Of a stretch of 64,000 nt of DNA, positions 29,761 through 40,541 are shown piece by piece. The translations under genes were made by a program, and so were the position numbers. Source of the stretch: Acidobacteriota bacterium (GTDB lineage Bacteria > Acidobacteriota > Blastocatellia > Pyrinomonadales > Pyrinomonadaceae). The notes beneath the pieces were generated by a model. The model was not told the origin of the DNA. It saw only the letters and a list, made by a program, of their open reading frames with translations, and ran no database searches. Within the stretch, counting starts at the first letter, position 1, and each line of letters starts with the position of its first letter. The stretch lies in contig QHXI01000116.1 in NCBI GenBank assembly GCA_003222895.1, positions 1 to 64,000 on the forward strand, given 5' to 3'.

Positions 29761-29887
29761 GTGTCAGAACCGGGAGCGGTAGCGACCGGATCATGTGAAT
29801 CTTCTGGTGATACTTCTTATCGCTCGGTCAATATCCTGTTCATATGGAACTTCTTGATCTGGTCGCTACCGCTCCCGGTTCTGACAC
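29761..29887. repeat. Large inverted repeat, family A, 27-bp perfect arms, 73-nt centre
   Basis: gtgtcagaaccgggagcggtagcgacc (29761-29787) and ggtcgctaccgctcccggttctgacac (29861-29887). Confidence 0.95.
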
Positions 29888-29950
29888 ATCTTCTGATAGA
29901 ATTCGCGCTCTCGAAGAGCCAAATCCATTTTCTTGTTTGGAGGTTTCCCC

Positions 29951-32422
29951 ATGCGAAAGCTTCGTTTCTTATTCGCTGCCGCATTCGTTTTAGCAGCCGC
30001 ATCACTTCAGTTTGCGCAGACGCCCAGCGGGCCACGTTACATGACGCCGCCAAAGGGAGTCGTCGATGCCTTCGACGCGCCGCCTTTGCCTGCGGCGATC
30101 TTGAGTCCGTCGAAGCAAGTCATTGCGCTGACCTATCGTCGACCATACCCGACAATTGCGGAACTCTCGCAGCCGATACTGCGGCTGGCGGGAGCGCGTG
30201 TGAATCCAAGGACGAATGGTCCGCAACGCACGGCGAACATTTATGCGATCACCCTGAGGAAGATTTCTGACGGTGCAGAGACGAAGGTGATGGTGCCGCC
30301 GCAAGCGAACCTCTCGAACATTCATTTCTCGCCAGACGGTGCGCATATATCTTTTCTGAATACGAAACCGACGGGGATCGAATTATGGCTCGCGGACACG
30401 GCAACAGGTCGCGCGCGACTAGTCAGCGGAGTCGATCGGTTGAATGCAACTACTGGCGATCCGTGCGACTGGCTGCATGACAATAAGACTTTGATTTGCC
30501 AGTTCGTGCCAAATGGACGCGGACCAGCTCCCGCGGAACCGACCGTGCCGACTGGCCCAAACATTCAGGAGAATGTTGGCAAAGCCGCGCCGGCGCCGAC
30601 TTTTGAAGACATGCTCAAGACCGCGCACGACGATGATTTGTTTGCATATTACTTCACGAGTCAGATCGCGGCGATCGACAGCACCAACGGCCGCAAGACG
30701 CTGATTGGCAAACCGGGAATTTTTGACAGCGTCGCTCCTTCACCAAGCGGCGAATACTTGTTAGTCACAAGCATCAAACGTCCGTTCTCGCATTTGATTC
30801 CCCTGAATGGCTTTCCTGAAGACGTTGAAGTTTGGACCCGCGCGGGTCAGCTCGCGAAAAACATCGCCGACCTGCCATCGCGCGAAGGCGTGCCGCTCAC
30901 GGGCGTGCAGACCGGGCCGCGCGGAATTCACTGGCGACACGATCAACCGGCCGTGGTGCTGTGGGCTGAAGCGCTCGACGGCGGTGACCTGAAAAACAAG
31001 GTTCCGTTCCGCGACAAGGTGATGTCGCTGTCGGCGCCTTTCACGGAAGCGCCGGCTGAGTTCGCGAAAACTGAATGGCGCTATGGAGGAATTTCTTTCA
31101 CTGAGAAAGGCGTAGCGCTGTTGACTGAGAACGATCGCGCGACGCGCCACGTGCGCACGTGGGTAATAGCGAGTGCGCCGCGCAAACTCTGGGATCGGCG
31201 GCAGGATGCAGCTTACGAAAATCCTGGAACTCCGGTCATTCGTCGCGATAGTGGTGCCGGCGGATTCGGCGCCGGTGGCGGCTTCGGCGGCGGAGGCGAA
31301 GCGGGCGCAATTATGCAGAGCGGCGATTATATCTTTCTCACCGGCCAGGGTTCTTCGCCTGAAGGCGATCGGCCATTCATCGATCGGTTGAATCTCACAA
31401 CGTTCGAGACTGAACGACTGTTTCGCAGCGACGCGAAGGCCTACGAGACAGTGATCGCTCCGCTCGATGATCAGGCAAAGACAATCCTGACGCGTTATGA
31501 AACCCCGAACGATCCGCCGAACTATTACATTCGAGATCTGACTAGCAACGCGCGCAAAGCTGTTACCGATTTCAAAGATCCGCAGCCACAGATGCGCGGC
31601 GTCACGCATCAATTCATCACGTATCAACGGAAGGATGGCGTGAAGCTTCAAGCGACGCTGTATCTGCCGCCGGGTTACCAGCCGGGCACGCGTCTGCCGG
31701 TGATCATGTGGGCGTATCCGCGCGAGTTCGGCGATGCCGACTCAGCAAGTCAAATTACCGGCTCGCCCAATCGATTCACGATCGTCAGCGGTTACTCGCA
31801 CATGTTTCTGCTTTTGTCTGGATACGCGATCCTCGATAACCCTACGATGCCGATTGTCGGACCGGGCGAAACCGCTAACGATCATTATGTCGAGCAACTT
31901 GTTGCCAGCGCCCAAGCGGCGATAGATAAAGTCGTGGACCTGGGAATCGGCGATCGAGATCGCATCGGGGTCGGTGGTCACAGCTACGGGGCGTTCATGA
32001 CGGCGAATCTGTTGGCGCACTCGCGTCTGTTCCGGGCCGGCTTTGCTGAAAGCGGCGCGTACAATCGCTCGCTCACTCCGTTTGGCTTTCAGAGCGAGCG
32101 ACGTACATTCTGGGAGGTTCCCGATCTCTACGCAAAGATGTCCCCGTTCTGGTATGCGAAGGATGTGAAGGATCCGATTCTGCTGATGCACGGCGAGGCA
32201 GACGACAACTCAGGAACTTTTCCGATTCAGTCAGAGCGTTTCTATATGGCTTTGAAAGGCCAGGGCGCGACCGTGCGTTATGTCACGCTGCCGTTCGAGG
32301 CGCATGGCTACGCAGGACGCGAGACGCTGTTACACGTGCTGGCGGAACGACTGAATTGGTTTGATAAGTATGTGAAGAATGCGCCGCCGCGGACGACAGA
32401 AAAAACGGCGGACAATCAATAA
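29951..32422 (+). CDS. S9 family prolyl oligopeptidase
   Basis: IGVGGHSYGAFMTANLLAHS nucleophile motif, LLMHGEADDN, EAHGY catalytic His; start set to ATG 29951. Confidence 0.9.
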   Translation: MRKLRFLFAAAFVLAAASLQFAQTPSGPRYMTPPKGVVDAFDAPPLPAAILSPSKQVIALTYRRPYPTIAELSQPILRLAGARVNPRTNGPQRTANIYAITLRKISDGAETKVMVPPQANLSNIHFSPDGAHISFLNTKPTGIELWLADTATGRARLVSGVDRLNATTGDPCDWLHDNKTLICQFVPNGRGPAPAEPTVPTGPNIQENVGKAAPAPTFEDMLKTAHDDDLFAYYFTSQIAAIDSTNGRKTLIGKPGIFDSVAPSPSGEYLLVTSIKRPFSHLIPLNGFPEDVEVWTRAGQLAKNIADLPSREGVPLTGVQTGPRGIHWRHDQPAVVLWAEALDGGDLKNKVPFRDKVMSLSAPFTEAPAEFAKTEWRYGGISFTEKGVALLTENDRATRHVRTWVIASAPRKLWDRRQDAAYENPGTPVIRRDSGAGGFGAGGGFGGGGEAGAIMQSGDYIFLTGQGSSPEGDRPFIDRLNLTTFETERLFRSDAKAYETVIAPLDDQAKTILTRYETPNDPPNYYIRDLTSNARKAVTDFKDPQPQMRGVTHQFITYQRKDGVKLQATLYLPPGYQPGTRLPVIMWAYPREFGDADSASQITGSPNRFTIVSGYSHMFLLLSGYAILDNPTMPIVGPGETANDHYVEQLVASAQAAIDKVVDLGIGDRDRIGVGGHSYGAFMTANLLAHSRLFRAGFAESGAYNRSLTPFGFQSERRTFWEVPDLYAKMSPFWYAKDVKDPILLMHGEADDNSGTFPIQSERFYMALKGQGATVRYVTLPFEAHGYAGRETLLHVLAERLNWFDKYVKNAPPRTTEKTADNQ

Positions 32423-34307
32423 GTCGGCGTGCGGTTTTGCGGGGTGACGGTCAAGCGCGTGCGCATGCGTTGCTGCCAGAGGCTTTTCTCGCCTTCTGCT
32501 TCATCGATATGACTCATGACTTCGCTGAGTGCTTCGCCGCCCAACTGTCTCATCTTTAAGTAAAGCAGCGCTGGGACAATCGACATCAACGGCATCACGA
32601 ATATCGTGGTTAACGAGGTAAATTGTGCCGTGACTTTCACGCCGCGACCCATCTTAACGTCGCGATTTATTCCGATCAGGCGAACCATAATTAGGTTGAC
32701 GATTGACGGTGTTATGATTTGAAAGATGCAAACTACTATCACGGTCCACCACGATCGCGACGCCAGTTGGCGCGCGCGCTTCAATGCGGGCTTACCTTGA
32801 ATGCCTTCCAGCAACACCACGGGCGACCAGAACAGATAACGGATAGTCATCACGAACCCGGGGATGATGAATAAGATCCACCCGATAAGAATTCGCAGAA
32901 AGACCCGCAGGCCGGTGCGCAAGAACGGCCGCCATCGCTGACGTAAAACATCAAAACCTATACGCAGCTCGACCGGTTTGAGAGGAGCGCCAGCCAACTG
33001 CGTGACAATCACCGCGGTGACCGCCGAAATCAGCCAGGCGGCGAACAAAGTCGCCGGGATTTGCAGCAGTCCAACGCAAGCCGCGGTTATGCCGAACGCG
33101 AGTTTCGAAAGACGCGGTTGGGCGATCTGAAGCGCGGCCAACATTATGGTCAGGATGATAACCGGAATATGGGCGAAAAATGATAGTCGCAGAAACTTCG
33201 GGAAATATTCACTGTAAAGGGCGAACGCCCGTCGATAAAGCGTGCCTAACCCATCGGCATTCGCGCGCATTGCGTTTGCGAAGGCCATTGCTGTTTGCGG
33301 GCGCGCGGCCGGATCTTTTTCCAAAGCCGACATTACTACGCGAGACACACGCTTCGGCAGTTTCTTGTTGAGTTCGCGCACGGGCGTGGGCTGAACTTCC
33401 TTGTGCGAGGTAATGATCGAAGTCGTCTCGCCGGTGAACGGCGTCGCGCCCGTCAGCATCTGATAAGCAATGATGCCGAGGCTGTAGATGTCCGAACGCG
33501 CATCGAGATGTTCGCCGCGACATTGTTCCGGCGACATGTAAAGCGGCGTTCCCAGAATCGAGCCGACGCGCGTCAACCCGCTTGCTGCTGCGGTCGAATT
33601 CGGCGCCATCGTCAAATATCCTCCGGCGACAGTTGGTCTCGCTCGGGAAGAGAGGCGCGTGTTCTGATCGTTTTCCTGCAGCAACTGAGTCGCCAGCGCA
33701 TCTTCGTCCGGCGCGTCCTGCGGTTGAATCAAAGTTGCTGCTTCGAGATCGCCAATTGGTGCAGGCGCCGTGGCCGCAGAGGCGCCGGCCTTTCCCACGG
33801 CGCGAGACGACGGAATCAATGTCGCAGGTTCTTCTACTGAGGACGATTTAGGAAGAAACGCGGTTTCTGGCGTCGTTGCTTCGGCAAGTTTGGCGATTCC
33901 AAAATCGAGCACCTTCACGCGATAGCCGCCCAGGCCATTCGGTTCCAGCCAGATATTGTCAGGCTTCAGATCGCGATGCACGATCCCTTGCTGATGCGCT
34001 TCGTGCACAGCGGAACAAACTTGCTCGAGAATATCCACGACCCAATACAGCGGCAGGCGATTTTCTTCAGTGAGAACGTCGCTCAACGTACACGCAAGCG
34101 TCCGGCGGCGCGCGCTTCGCGTTTGAAGCGCTCGACGAATTCCTCGTTGCGCATGAATTGCGGCGCGATCAATTTCAACGCAACGTATCGTTCCGTGCCG
34201 AGGTGCGTGGCCAGGTACACTGCACCCATGCCGCCCTTGCCGAGCAAGCGCTCGAGGCGGTACTTCTCGTCTAAGACCTGTCCGACATATTGTTCGAGTT
34301 TGGTCAT
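32416..34307 (-). pseudogene. Ser/Thr protein kinase with C-terminal multi-TM region, interrupted by internal deletion and frameshift
   Basis: N-terminus LLGKGGMGAVYLATHLGTERYVALKLI in 34083-34307; GIVHRDLKPDNIWLE, DFGIAKL, GTPLYMSPEQCRGEHLDARSDIYSLG in 32416-34086 in another frame. Confidence 0.8.
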
Positions 34308-34319
34308 GCGATGAAGTTA

Positions 34320-34424
34320 GCCACGGAGAGGCTCTAAAAGCACAAAAGAATTCCTCATTAGGAATCTACTCGTTAGTAAACTGTTGGTTCTCTTTTTTTG
34401 AGCCTTTTGTGCCTTCTTGTGGCC
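34320..34424. repeat. Word-repeat hairpin (GCCACAAGAAGGCACAAAAGGCTC type)
   Basis: gccacggagaggctctaaaagcacaaaag versus ctttttttgagccttttgtgccttcttgtggc. Confidence 0.7.
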
Positions 34425-34429
34425 GAAAG

Positions 34430-34897
34430 CTAATCCCAATACGGCTCGTGCCAATTGCGCTTTCGCAGTTGCTCGTCTGTCCAAAACCCTTTTAGCAATT
34501 CAATACGAGCGACGTCCTCGTCAGGTTTCGCCACCACCGTAACGACGTCGTAACGATAAGGCGCTTTCATCAAACCGAACATTCTACGATAGCCCCGCGC
34601 GGCCCGCGCAATTTGACGCTGCTTGCGCCGATCGACATTCGTTTGCGGGGGAGCGAACTGATCGGATGCGCGGGTTTTTACTTCGATGAAGCAGAGTAGC
34701 GGACCATCGTAAGCGACAATGTCGATCTCGGCATTGACGATCAGATCGCGAAGGTTCCGACCAATTGGCAAACTGAAATTCGCCGCGACGATGTGATAAC
34801 CTGCGCGCTCTAAATGTTCGAGAGCCAAAGCCTCTCCGCGCTCTCCGAGTTCAAAGTGCTGAGCGCGCGCTGGTATTGATTGGACCGATTCGCGCAT
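34430..34897 (-). CDS. YraN/UPF0102 family endonuclease-like protein
   Basis: GERGEALALEHLERAGYHIVAANF, GEIDIVA-like (AEIDIVAYDGPLLCFIEVKTR). Confidence 0.88.
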   Translation of the reverse strand: MRESVQSIPARAQHFELGERGEALALEHLERAGYHIVAANFSLPIGRNLRDLIVNAEIDIVAYDGPLLCFIEVKTRASDQFAPPQTNVDRRKQRQIARAARGYRRMFGLMKAPYRYDVVTVVAKPDEDVARIELLKGFWTDEQLRKRNWHEPYWD

Positions 34898-34944
34898 TCG
34901 TCGCCGTTATTCGTTCGGTTCCGATTCCTTCTTTTTGAAGATAG

Positions 34945-35898
34945 CTAGTTTGGCGGAAAACCCTCGTTCAGCTTCTCGTAAGAATTTCCCACGCGCCGGT
35001 AATATCCCGGACCATCCGGCCCGGTGGGATTATAGTCGCTGTACGAAGCTTCCCAATGGTCGCCCGTCGAAGGCGAATAGACATTTTGAAATCCCATCGT
35101 CGCCTCTTCTCGCTTCCGCGACATCTCGCGTTCGATTTGATCTTTCGAGCTGCCTTGCGGCCGTCGCGTGCTGCTTTCCTGCGCGGGAAACAAGTGCTTT
35201 GTACAGCGAATGGAAGCAGCTACATCGTACACGACGTTTTTGTTTTCCTCCCACTTCGACGCATCGGTCGCGCCCATGTGATACGCGACTATGTAGGAAG
35301 ATGGATCGTCAGTCTCGAAAGTTTGATAGAGCACGAATCCCTGAACCGGTTTCCCGCGCATGTTCGCTCGCCAATAGCGCAACGTGTAGCCTTCGACTGA
35401 ACGGGTGTCGTTGTCGAGCGCAAACCCTGTCGCGCCGTTCGCTTCGAGCATCGTTTGCAAAAATCTCTCGGGCGTTCCAGTGCCGTAGTAGTCCTGACCC
35501 AATGACGGTTCTGTGCGCGGCGCGGCCACGATTCCATACGACGCCGACATCGATTGATCCGGTGAAGCGAGATCGACACCGATGCCGACGCGTTGTTCGT
35601 TGCCGGCTATCGTCCAATCCGATGGAGCTAACGCGGTGCAACTGCTCCACGTCTTCGCGACGGTTTGGATACCGTGATCGTCGACCAGCTTCACATCTCC
35701 GCGGCTAAAAATTCCCGGGCGCGGACGGCGCGGTCCAGTGGCGCCAGAGCCGGGAAATCTGTAATACACAATACCCGCCGCGATTATGACGATCAGGACA
35801 GCCAATAGGCCAATGCTGCCGCAGCCGATCAAGATCCACGGTAAGTAGTTTGTTTCACCCGGTTGCTTCGGCGCTGGTTGATTCAGGGGACTTGTCAT
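34945..35898 (-). CDS. Hypothetical single-TM protein
   Basis: TM helix WILIGCGSIGLLAVLIVIIAAGIVYY followed by extracytoplasmic domain. Confidence 0.65.
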   Translation of the reverse strand: MTSPLNQPAPKQPGETNYLPWILIGCGSIGLLAVLIVIIAAGIVYYRFPGSGATGPRRPRPGIFSRGDVKLVDDHGIQTVAKTWSSCTALAPSDWTIAGNEQRVGIGVDLASPDQSMSASYGIVAAPRTEPSLGQDYYGTGTPERFLQTMLEANGATGFALDNDTRSVEGYTLRYWRANMRGKPVQGFVLYQTFETDDPSSYIVAYHMGATDASKWEENKNVVYDVAASIRCTKHLFPAQESSTRRPQGSSKDQIEREMSRKREEATMGFQNVYSPSTGDHWEASYSDYNPTGPDGPGYYRRVGNSYEKLNEGFPPN

Positions 35899-35904
35899 GT
35901 CGAT

Positions 35905-37245
35905 TTACTTCTTCATTAATTCGAGCACGGCCGTCGTCATCGCTTTGATTCCCGTGCGCAGGGTTGGTTCGGGCAACGGCTCGAACAAACTTGAGTGCAG
36001 GGAAGGCAGAGGCTTACCTGACTTGCGGCTTGCTTCAATTCTTTCAGGCGCCATTGCGCCCAACCAGAAATAGAATGAAGGAATCTGGTGGTCCAGACTG
36101 AGGTGGCCGAAATCTTCACTGGCCATTAACGGCGACGATTTGATTACGTTGTCTGTGCCGATCGCTTTGCCGATCGCCGCCGCCAGTCGCTCCGTCAATT
36201 TTGGATCGTTGTAGAGCGACGGCGCATTCTCGCTCTCGATTACTTTCATAATCGGCGCGCGATCTTCAGGAACGCCGGCGGCCATTGCGACACCTTTTGC
36301 GATGCGTTCAATCGAAGCCAGGATGCGCTGGCGTACTTCTTCTTTGTAAGTTCTGATTGTTAGTTGCAGCACGACTTCGTCCGGGATGATGTTGCGTTTG
36401 GTACCGCCATGAATAGAGCCAATCGTCACGACCGCCGGATCGAGCGGCGAGTTTTCACGACTGATGATTGTTTGCAGAGCCAGAATCGTTTGCGAGGCGA
36501 TCACGATTGGATCTTTGGTGGCTTCAGGTTTGGAGCCGTGCCCGCCGAGTCCGCGAATGATCAAATCGACTGAGGTGGAACTCGCCATGGCATAGCCGGG
36601 AACGTACAAGATCTTGCCTGCCTCTGCGTCTGCGCTATCGTGCAGACCGATTGTGAAATCAGGCTTCGGAAAGCGCGTGTACAGTCCGTCGGCCAGCATT
36701 GCTTTCGCTCCGTCGACGGTCTCCTCGGCGGGTTGGCCAATCAATACCAACGTGCCATGCCATTGATCTTTGAGCGTCGCCAGAATCTTCGCAACTCCGA
36801 TCAGATTCGTAATGTGAACGTCGTGACCGCACGCGTGCATGACGCTAACTTCCTGCCCCGATTCGTTCTTTGTCTTTACTTTGCTGGCGTAGGGAACGTT
36901 GTTCTTCTCCTCAACCGGTAACGCGTCAATGTCCGCACGGACCAGAACGGTTGGACCATCGCCGTTCTTCATGACCGCGACAACGCCATAACCTGTGAAC
37001 TGCGGCCGATCGTATTTACCGATATGTTCAGTCACCGCGTAACCGAACGAACGCAGCCGGCCGGCAAGGAACGCAGATGTTTTATCTTCGTAATGCGAAA
37101 GTTCCGGCGCGGCGTGCAGCATCTTGTAGGTGCCGACGAGTTGGGCGATCTCACGATCGATCACCGCGTCGAGCGATTGTTGGGCGAAGGCTGGAACTGC
37201 GCACAAGGTCGTAACCAGGATGGCAATAGCAATTGGTGTTTTCAT
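35905..37245 (-). CDS. M20-family amidohydrolase (IAA-amino acid hydrolase-like), secreted
   Basis: HACGHDVHITNLIGVAKIL, GQPAEETVDGAKAML, SEDFGHLS; signal peptide. Confidence 0.9.
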   Translation of the reverse strand: MKTPIAIAILVTTLCAVPAFAQQSLDAVIDREIAQLVGTYKMLHAAPELSHYEDKTSAFLAGRLRSFGYAVTEHIGKYDRPQFTGYGVVAVMKNGDGPTVLVRADIDALPVEEKNNVPYASKVKTKNESGQEVSVMHACGHDVHITNLIGVAKILATLKDQWHGTLVLIGQPAEETVDGAKAMLADGLYTRFPKPDFTIGLHDSADAEAGKILYVPGYAMASSTSVDLIIRGLGGHGSKPEATKDPIVIASQTILALQTIISRENSPLDPAVVTIGSIHGGTKRNIIPDEVVLQLTIRTYKEEVRQRILASIERIAKGVAMAAGVPEDRAPIMKVIESENAPSLYNDPKLTERLAAAIGKAIGTDNVIKSSPLMASEDFGHLSLDHQIPSFYFWLGAMAPERIEASRKSGKPLPSLHSSLFEPLPEPTLRTGIKAMTTAVLELMKK

Positions 37246-37317
37246 TTTGATCCAACTGAAGGCGGACTTTTCGCCGTCAAGATACTCCAGTGAAATGTGT
37301 TAGGACAAGCGGCACGT

Positions 37318-37893
37318 TCACACGGCTGGATATTCGGGCGCCAGGGTTATGACGCCAAGTCGCGGTGCGGCCAACAGCAAGCCGATGATTGTCTTCGCAT
37401 CCTCGATCTCGCCTTCGGTGATCATCTGCAGCGCGCGGTCGACGGGAACACGAACCACTTCGATGAACTCATCGTCTTCAAGGCGCTGCGCAGTTTCCGT
37501 GAGTTCGGTCGCGAGATACAGCCACATCTTTTCTTCACAGTAACCAGGGCTTACAAAAAACTCGGAAAGCTTTTCGAGTTTACCGGCGCGCACGCCAAGC
37601 TCTTCTTCGAGTTCGCGGGCGGCGCCAACTTCAGGGCATTCCCGGTCGTTAAGGGTCCCGGCTGGCAACTCCAGCAGATATTTCACCGCGGGATGACGAT
37701 ATTGGCGGACCAGCGCAATCGTCCCGTCATCGTAGGCCGGCAAGATAACCGCGCTGCCGGGATGATGGACAACCTCGCGAACGTAAGTCTGATCGCGTTC
37801 GCGAACGGTGTCGACCGTTACATCGAACACGCGCCCTGCGAAAACTTTTTTTGAATCAATGAATTCAGGTGTGTCAGGCATGATGTAGCACAA
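37318..37893 (-). CDS. nudF: NUDIX hydrolase, ADP-ribose pyrophosphatase-like
   Basis: ELPAGTLNDRECPEVGAARELEEELGVRAG NUDIX box. Confidence 0.88.
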   Translation of the reverse strand: MCYIMPDTPEFIDSKKVFAGRVFDVTVDTVRERDQTYVREVVHHPGSAVILPAYDDGTIALVRQYRHPAVKYLLELPAGTLNDRECPEVGAARELEEELGVRAGKLEKLSEFFVSPGYCEEKMWLYLATELTETAQRLEDDEFIEVVRVPVDRALQMITEGEIEDAKTIIGLLLAAPRLGVITLAPEYPAV

Positions 37894-37942
37894 TTTGGTA
37901 AATTGCGATGAGCGCGCAAATGATCAGTTCGCGACTCAAAGT

Positions 37943-39223
37943 CTAGTGCTGTATTTCGCGGCGAGCAACAGCGGCGATTTCGGCCTGAAGAATCTGCTGC
38001 GCCGCGCCCACCAGATAGAGCGAACCCGTTATTAAGATTAAGTCGTCAGCTTTGGTGATCTCGCGTGCAATTTGCAACGCCTCGTTTACCGATAATGATT
38101 CAAAGATTCTTCGTTGATCGAGATCGGACGGCACGGCAGTCCTTAAATCTTCGACTGACGCAGCGCGCGGATTATCGATCTCAGTCAGGATCAATTTGTT
38201 CGCATTTGGAAAAAGGATCGTCGCCATCTCGCTCAATCGTTTGTCGCGCATCGCGCCGAAGATCATCGTTATCGGTGGCTGAACGAATTCATCAAGATAA
38301 TGTTTCAAAGCGGTCGCGGCTGCTGGATTATGCGCGCCGTCAAAGAGAATTTGCGGTTTGCTTTCCCAAAACTCCAGGCGTCCCGGATGCTTCGCGCCGC
38401 TCAACCCTTTGATAATTGCTTCCCGCGAAATTAGAAATCCACTTTCGCGCAAGACTTCAGCCAAGCCAACTGCCACCTCAGCGTTGTCAGTCTGATGGCG
38501 GCCAGGCAATCCTAACTGCAAGTCATCGTTAAGCGCGGTTCGAGGCTCGACGAGTCGCAGCGTGACCTCGACATCTTTACATCGCCGGATAATTACGGAC
38601 ACGGCTTCTGCCGCTTGCGGTGCGATCACCGCGGTCACGCCCGGCCGAATGATCGCTGCTTTCTCTGCCGCAATTTCTTCAATCGTGTGGCCGAGGTACT
38701 CTTCATGATCCATCGCGATTTGCGTAATTGCGACGATTTCGGCATGCGCTGCAGTCGTTGAATCAAGTCGCCCGCCGAGCCCGGTCTCAAGAATCGCCAA
38801 TTGGACTCTTGCTTCACGAAATGCAAGCAGCGCTATAGCGGTCATGTGTTCGAAAAAAGTCGGAAGCGTTTCCAGCTCGCCGCTGCGCATAAGTTGTTCG
38901 GCGGTTGTCTTAACTTCGTTGGTGAGTCGCGCGAAATCGTCTTCTGAAATCGGCCGGCCATCGATCTTGATTCGCTCGGTGATAGAAACCAGGTGCGGAG
39001 AAGTGAAGAGCCCGGTTCGAATTCGAGCGGCGAGACAAATTGAATCGAGAAATGCAGCCGTCGAACCCTTTCCGTTCGTACCGGCAATCTGCACGGCGGG
39101 AAAACTGTGATGCGGACTTCCGAGAGCGTTAAGGAGCGTTTCAGTGTTTGTGAGGCCGAGCTTAATCGCGAGCGTCTCGTGACCGAGACTAAGGAGATAT
39201 GAAAGGGCGTCTTCGAACCGCAT
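37943..39223 (-). CDS. folC: Folylpolyglutamate synthase/dihydrofolate synthase
   Basis: VQIAGTNGKGSTAAFLDSI, TGLGGRLDSTTA, FDGAHNPAA. Confidence 0.93.
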   Translation of the reverse strand: MRFEDALSYLLSLGHETLAIKLGLTNTETLLNALGSPHHSFPAVQIAGTNGKGSTAAFLDSICLAARIRTGLFTSPHLVSITERIKIDGRPISEDDFARLTNEVKTTAEQLMRSGELETLPTFFEHMTAIALLAFREARVQLAILETGLGGRLDSTTAAHAEIVAITQIAMDHEEYLGHTIEEIAAEKAAIIRPGVTAVIAPQAAEAVSVIIRRCKDVEVTLRLVEPRTALNDDLQLGLPGRHQTDNAEVAVGLAEVLRESGFLISREAIIKGLSGAKHPGRLEFWESKPQILFDGAHNPAAATALKHYLDEFVQPPITMIFGAMRDKRLSEMATILFPNANKLILTEIDNPRAASVEDLRTAVPSDLDQRRIFESLSVNEALQIAREITKADDLILITGSLYLVGAAQQILQAEIAAVARREIQH

Positions 39224-39233
39224 GTTTCACGTT

Positions 39234-40145
<912 letters not shown>

Positions 40146-40150
40146 AGCGA

Positions 40151-40185
40151 AACCAGAATTCAGGAGTCAGAATTCAGAAGTCAGC
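40151..40185. repeat. Direct word repeats (AATTCAGNAGTCAG) immediately upstream of accD
   Basis: ccagaattcaggagtcagaattcagaagtcag. Confidence 0.7.
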
Positions 40186-40541
40186 ATCAAAAACAAGGTT
40201 CAATTAAGATTGAGGAAGGGTAGCACAAAGGCCGCGGTTACAGAACCGGGGAGTCGTAACGATTGGTTTCCCCGTTAACGGTTTAGTTAAGGGTTGAGGG
40301 CGCGCAAATATGACAACCCGGGCCAACAGCCAGGTACAGACGCGATCCGAACGCCGGGCACTGAGGGTGCGTAATAGACCGACAAATGAAGAAGGTTCAC
40401 GTCGGACTTCACACCTTCGGTGCGCCGTCGTTCGCAAGTATGCAGTCACCGGGGCGATGACCAAAGCTCCTTCCTTTTAGCGACTGAGGAGCTTGACTCT
40501 CGTTACGCTCTGGCGGTTCCGATCGACTTAGAGCCAGTCGG

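Noticed and set aside
29761-29887. Insertion sequence remnant
   Set aside because: Only 73 nt between arms, no transposase fragment and no obvious target duplication; kept as an inverted repeat only.
30761-31651. 296-aa minus-strand ORF inside the S9 peptidase gene
   Set aside because: Shadow ORF; the plus strand has S9 catalytic motifs.
34935-35708. 257-aa plus-strand ORF antisense to 34945-35898
   Set aside because: Arg/Ser-rich composition; the minus-strand ORF has a proper TM helix and start.
40204-40540. Degenerate gene between accD and the orphan gene
   Set aside because: No reading frame shows recognisable motifs; left unannotated.
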